Shown here: piece after piece, positions 5,727 through 7,506 of the stretch
Position numbering within the stretch: the first letter of the stretch is position 1
How the letters are laid out: every line of letters starts with the position of its first letter
From: Cytophagales bacterium
GTDB lineage: Bacteria; Bacteroidota; Bacteroidia; Cytophagales; Cytophagaceae
DNA length: 7,506 nt
NCBI GenBank assembly: GCA_025360235.1
Contig: JANYCO010000367.1
Coordinates: forward strand, 1-7,506
Direction of reading: 5' to 3'
Made by a program: the position numbers and the translations under genes
The notes under the pieces: model-generated
Told to the model about the DNA's origin: nothing
The model's input: only the letters and a program-made list of their open reading frames with translations
Database searches by the model: none

Positions 5727-5735
5727 CAAAAGATA
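5727..5735 (-). promoter_or_regulatory. Candidate -7 element of the abiE promoter
   Basis: The minus strand reads TATCTTTTG, close to TAnnTTTG with one extra T, upstream of operator 1. A TTTG with 23-nt spacing lies farther upstream, slightly outside the usual range. Transcription would start about 30 nt before the ATG at 5690. Confidence 0.3.
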
Positions 5736-5760
5736 ATTGAATGTTTCTCCCTTTTGACCA

Positions 5761-5827
5761 AAAAATTATGTTTTATAGTCTATTTGTCAGGATAAACCTG
5801 ATATTACGCATATGAAACATAATTTTT
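5761..5827. promoter_or_regulatory. Nested palindrome containing abiE operator 2
   Basis: Outer arms AAAAATTATGTTT (5761-5773) and AAACATAATTTTT (5815-5827) are a perfect 13-bp inverted repeat. Inside, TCAGGATAAACCTGA (5787-5801) is the second operator copy. Both palindromes share the same centre, base 5794. This suggests symmetric binding by AbiEi, or by a tetramer bridging to operator 1. Confidence 0.6.
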
Positions 5828-5865
5828 GAAGTGTAATTGTTAAAAATGGCACTTTTGATCTTGTT

Positions 5866-6060
5866 ATGGTTATATGGTGTAACAAAGAGGGTCATTTATT
5901 AAAACCCAAAGCAGCCCTTAGGATGCTTGCGTTTCTGTTTTTGCTTTCTTCTGGCTCAATATTATGCTTTTTTATACAACACAGCGCTATTTATATTGAC
6001 CGAGTCATTTGTGAAGACGCAGACGACGGCAAAAGACGTAAACAAGGGCACACAAAATAA
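5866..6060 (+). CDS. Doubtful small membrane-like ORF
   Basis: A 64-codon frame with one hydrophobic stretch (residues about 20-40, LAFLFLLSSGSILCFFI), a charged C-terminus (EDADDGKRRK) and no recognised family. There is no convincing promoter or ribosome site, and its last part runs through the TGAAGAC dispersed repeat. It may be a small membrane peptide or just an open frame in the intergenic region. Confidence 0.2.
   Translation: MVIWCNKEGHLLKPKAALRMLAFLFLLSSGSILCFFIQHSAIYIDRVICEDADDGKRRKQGHTK
6012..6035 (+). repeat. Short dispersed repeat TGAAGAC-N9-GGC, copy 2
   Basis: TGAAGAC, 9 nt, GGCAAAAG; 20 of 24 identical to 583-606. Preceded by TTTG, it also matches the minus-strand copy around 7433-7454 over TTTGTGAAGAC and GGCAAA at the same spacing. 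Confidence 0.35.
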
Positions 6061-6088
6061 CTGATTTCCTTTCGAGAATGGTGTAGTA

Positions 6089-6129
6089 AATTATTTCTCA
6101 TTTCGCGATTTGCGAAATGAGAAATAATT
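6089..6129. promoter_or_regulatory. 18-bp perfect inverted repeat, probable operator
   Basis: Arms AATTATTTCTCATTTCGC (6089-6106) and its exact complement (6112-6129) surround a 5-nt GATTT spacer. The spacer and first base of the right arm supply the TTTG -33 element of the promoter. A dimeric regulator bound here would block RNA polymerase. The helix-turn-helix protein encoded just downstream is the obvious candidate. The T-poor 3' flank argues against a terminator. Confidence 0.7.
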
Positions 6130-6139
6130 AGTACATTTG
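6109..6139 (+). promoter_or_regulatory. Bacteroidetes-type promoter of the second HTH/nucleotidyltransferase pair
   Basis: TTTG (6109-6112), 19 nt, then TACATTTG (6132-6139) fits the -33 TTTG / -7 TAnnTTTG consensus exactly. Transcription would start at about 6143-6147, so the ATG at 6144 would be leaderless, or translation may begin at the in-frame ATG 6162. Confidence 0.65.
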
Positions 6140-6143
6140 TATT

Positions 6144-6671
6144 ATGAGAAAACACAACGGTATGCGCCCTCAGGACGTGGCCATTCTATTGAAAATCATT
6201 TCTATGAATGGGCAACAGTGGCAATTGGTATCTCTTTCCAATTCCTTACATATAAGTATTTCTGAAATTTCTGAATCTCTAAATAGGAGTCTTCTCGCAA
6301 ATCTTATCGACTATAATAAGAAGCTGGTGAACCGACAAAATTTTCTTGAATTTCTAGAACATGGTGTTCGTTATGTTTTTCCCCAACAACCTGGCTCTAT
6401 GGTAAGGGGTATTCCTACGGCACATTCACATCCCTTCATGAAAAAGAAAATCCTGAGTGAAATAAACTACGTTTGGCCTAGTAATAATGGGTCAGTAATG
6501 GGATTAACCATCGAACCATTTTATCCGAAACAAGTAGAGGCTGTAGAGGAAGACCAAACCTATTATAAATTGCTGGCACTGGTTGATGTAATTCGTGTAG
6601 GGAAAGTAAGAGAAGTTAAGTCTGCTGTGGATGAACTAAAAAAGGAAATTTTAAGTGAACCATCATATTAA
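6144..6671 (+). CDS. Putative winged-helix antitoxin / regulator paired with nucleotidyltransferase
   Basis: A 175-residue soluble protein. The N-terminal 55 residues look like a helix-turn-helix: PQDVAILLKIISM, then WQLVSLSNSLHISISEISES and LNRSLLANLI, the layout of a MarR- or AbiEi-like wHTH. The middle has RYVFPQQPGSMVRGIPTAHS and a long C-terminal helix (EEDQTYYKLLALVDVIRVGK...). It lacks the C-terminal AbiEi domain signatures, so it is not a copy of the neighbouring antitoxin. It overlaps the nucleotidyltransferase gene by 17 nt, as expected of a coupled antitoxin-toxin pair, and an 18-bp palindrome covers its promoter, suggesting autoregulation. The start could be ATG 6144 (then leaderless) or ATG 6162 (MRPQDVAILL), since the promoter -7 ends at 6139. 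Antitoxin role is inferred from context. Confidence 0.7.
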   Translation: MRKHNGMRPQDVAILLKIISMNGQQWQLVSLSNSLHISISEISESLNRSLLANLIDYNKKLVNRQNFLEFLEHGVRYVFPQQPGSMVRGIPTAHSHPFMKKKILSEINYVWPSNNGSVMGLTIEPFYPKQVEAVEEDQTYYKLLALVDVIRVGKVREVKSAVDELKKEILSEPSY

Positions 6672-7347
6672 TACTGTAAGAATTAAAGCCGTTGCCAACG
6701 CACTCGGTGATTTGAAGGACAAAGTGGTTTTTGTAGGAGGAGCTACCATCTCTCTATATCCCGATAGACCAGTGTTTGAAGTAAGACCTACAGATGATGT
6801 AGATGTTATTGTTGAATTATATAGTTACTCAGAAAGAACAGTACTGGAAGAAAAACTTCGATCGATTGGCTTTGCTCCTGATGTTGAATCGGGTGTAATA
6901 TGCCGTTATAAAATTCAGGGAATTATCGTGGATATCATGCCAACAGAAGATGCTTCCATTGGATTTACAAACAAGTGGTATCCGAAAGGTTTCCGTAATG
7001 CAGTCCATTATGAAATTGATAAAACAACGACCGTGAAAATATTAAGTGCACCTTATTTCATAGCGACAAAATTAGAAGCATTCAAAGGACGTGGTAAGAA
7101 TGACGGCAGAACCAGCTCTGATTTCGAAGATATCATTTATGTTTTGGAAAACAGAGAATCTATCTGGGAAGAAATGAAAATTTCGGAAGAATCGGTTCGA
7201 AATTATTTGCGTACTGAATTTCTAAGTCTATTAAACCTCCAACCTATTTTTGAATGGATCGATTGTCATGTAGAGCGAGGGGGATCTCCTCCTGCGAGCT
7301 ATCTGATTTTGGATGAATTGAAAAGGTTTACAAGTGAAGTAGTATAA
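6655..7347 (+). CDS. AbiEii-like nucleotidyltransferase, putative toxin
   Basis: A 230-residue protein with a minimal nucleotidyltransferase fold: VVFVGGATISLY (residues 24-35; G28, G29), RPTDDVDVIVEL (44-55; D48 and D50 as metal ligands), IIVDIMPTE (90-98; third carboxylate D93), and a C-terminal KLEAFKGRG...SSDFEDIIYVL (K139, D156, D159) that parallels the K...R/DFxDI block of AbiEii. Motif spacing is like AbiEii/AbiGii-type proteins, but overall sequence differs from the AbiEii at 4069-4872, so it belongs to a separate branch. Translation starts at GTG 6655, inside the upstream gene, with AAAGGA (6641-6646) about 8 nt before. Catalytic residues look intact. Nucleotidyl transfer to an RNA or protein target is the family's expected activity; the target is unknown. 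Confidence 0.8.
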   Translation: MNHHINTVRIKAVANALGDLKDKVVFVGGATISLYPDRPVFEVRPTDDVDVIVELYSYSERTVLEEKLRSIGFAPDVESGVICRYKIQGIIVDIMPTEDASIGFTNKWYPKGFRNAVHYEIDKTTTVKILSAPYFIATKLEAFKGRGKNDGRTSSDFEDIIYVLENRESIWEEMKISEESVRNYLRTEFLSLLNLQPIFEWIDCHVERGGSPPASYLILDELKRFTSEVV

Positions 7348-7438
7348 GCAAAACCTTAACAGCGGTAGATAGCTCATGTTTTCCAAGTACTTTGCCATTA
7401 CTTACGACTTCGCAAACAATTTCGTTTCCCTTTGCCAT
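7328..7438 (-). CDS. Possible truncated small gene
   Basis: A 36-codon minus-strand frame starting at ATG 7438, reading MAKGNEIVCEVVSNGKVLGK then HELSTAVKVL and a short hydrophobic end. The first 30 residues have the composition and rhythm of a real beta-rich small protein. The last six lie inside the reverse complement of the nucleotidyltransferase's 3' end, as if the original gene had been cut there by insertion of the toxin module. No family is recognised, and chance is a serious alternative. Confidence 0.25.
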   Translation of the reverse strand: MAKGNEIVCEVVSNGKVLGKHELSTAVKVLLILLHL

Positions 7439-7470
7439 TATTATTGTCTTCACAAACAATTCGTTCTAAG
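7391..7470 (-). repeat. Degenerate 40-bp tandem repeat
   Basis: Units 7391-7430 and 7431-7470 match at about 27 of 40 positions, with conserved blocks TTTGCCATTA and CAAACAATT at fixed spacing. On the minus strand each unit carries the TTTG-(T/C)GAAG-(A/T)C, 9 nt, GGCAAA pattern seen at 583-606 and 6012-6035. The remaining tail to 7506 shows another GTCTTC (7481-7486) but no gene. Confidence 0.45.
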
Positions 7471-7506
7471 CAACACAAGGGTCTTCATTAACCAAGTCGA
7501 GAGCAC

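Larger units (their letters stand above)
5730..6143. other. Long divergent intergenic region rich in palindromes
   Basis: This stretch separates the abiE operon from the second toxin-antitoxin-like pair. It holds the nested palindrome around operator 2 (5761-5827), a doubtful small ORF (5866-6060), one copy of the TGAAGAC repeat (6012-6035), and the 18-bp inverted repeat with promoter (6089-6139). No RNA gene is apparent. Confidence 0.6.

Noticed and set aside
5691..5729. AbiEi start 13 codons upstream (ATG 5729)
   Set aside because: The extra residues (MYHCCQVYPDIIT) would be encoded by the operator palindrome and promoter-like sequence and do not look like an AbiEi N-terminus.
1..7506. CRISPR array, tRNA, rRNA or riboswitch
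   Set aside because: No regularly spaced repeats and no cloverleaf or conserved RNA motif noticed by eye; a covariance-model scan was not possible.

Overview
The window is AT-rich DNA that looks like part of a Bacteroidetes (Bacteroidota) chromosome. The signs are low GC, several genes without a clear Shine-Dalgarno, and promoter-like sites fitting the Bacteroidetes -33/-7 pattern (TTTG about 19 nt before TAnnTTTG), best seen at 6109-6139 and 3342-3349. No integrase, transposase, rRNA, tRNA or CRISPR array is visible. The gene content reads as a compact defence / toxin-antitoxin island with several decayed genes.

Layout. (1) 1-606, plus strand: a RelE/ParE-like toxin whose 5' end looks frameshifted, then a DUF2188 protein whose C-terminus is taken over by a palindromic repeat. 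(2) 629-3280, minus strand: a tightly coupled three-gene operon of a small XRE regulator resembling restriction-modification controller (C) proteins, a PD-(D/E)XK nuclease fused to a DUF2075/Schlafen-group-3 helicase, and a MutT-like Nudix hydrolase. The regulator has C-box-like operator DNA in front of it, shared with a divergent small gene of unknown function (3377-3685). (3) 3686-4072: a second copy of the palindromic repeat and the frameshifted, truncated start of a C5 cytosine DNA methyltransferase. (4) 4069-5690, minus strand: an AbiEi/AbiEii (type IV) toxin-antitoxin pair with duplicated palindromic operators upstream. The methyltransferase remnant overlaps its last codon by ATGA, so it was probably the third gene of that operon. 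(5) 5730-6143: an intergenic region rich in palindromes. (6) 6144-7347, plus strand: a second, different helix-turn-helix plus nucleotidyltransferase pair, driven by a promoter whose -33 element sits in the loop of an 18-bp perfect inverted repeat. (7) 7348-7506: short repeats and a possible gene fragment.

How the genes may work together. The most unusual unit is the C-protein-like regulator with nuclease-helicase and Nudix enzyme. In restriction-modification systems, C proteins delay expression of a toxic enzyme after entry into a new host. Here the same regulatory layout sits in front of a predicted nucleic-acid-processing enzyme and a nucleotide hydrolase, with no intact methyltransferase nearby. 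This suggests a delayed-expression, anti-phage or anti-plasmid system, but that is inference. The two nucleotidyltransferase modules are probably autoregulated toxin-antitoxin or abortive-infection units.
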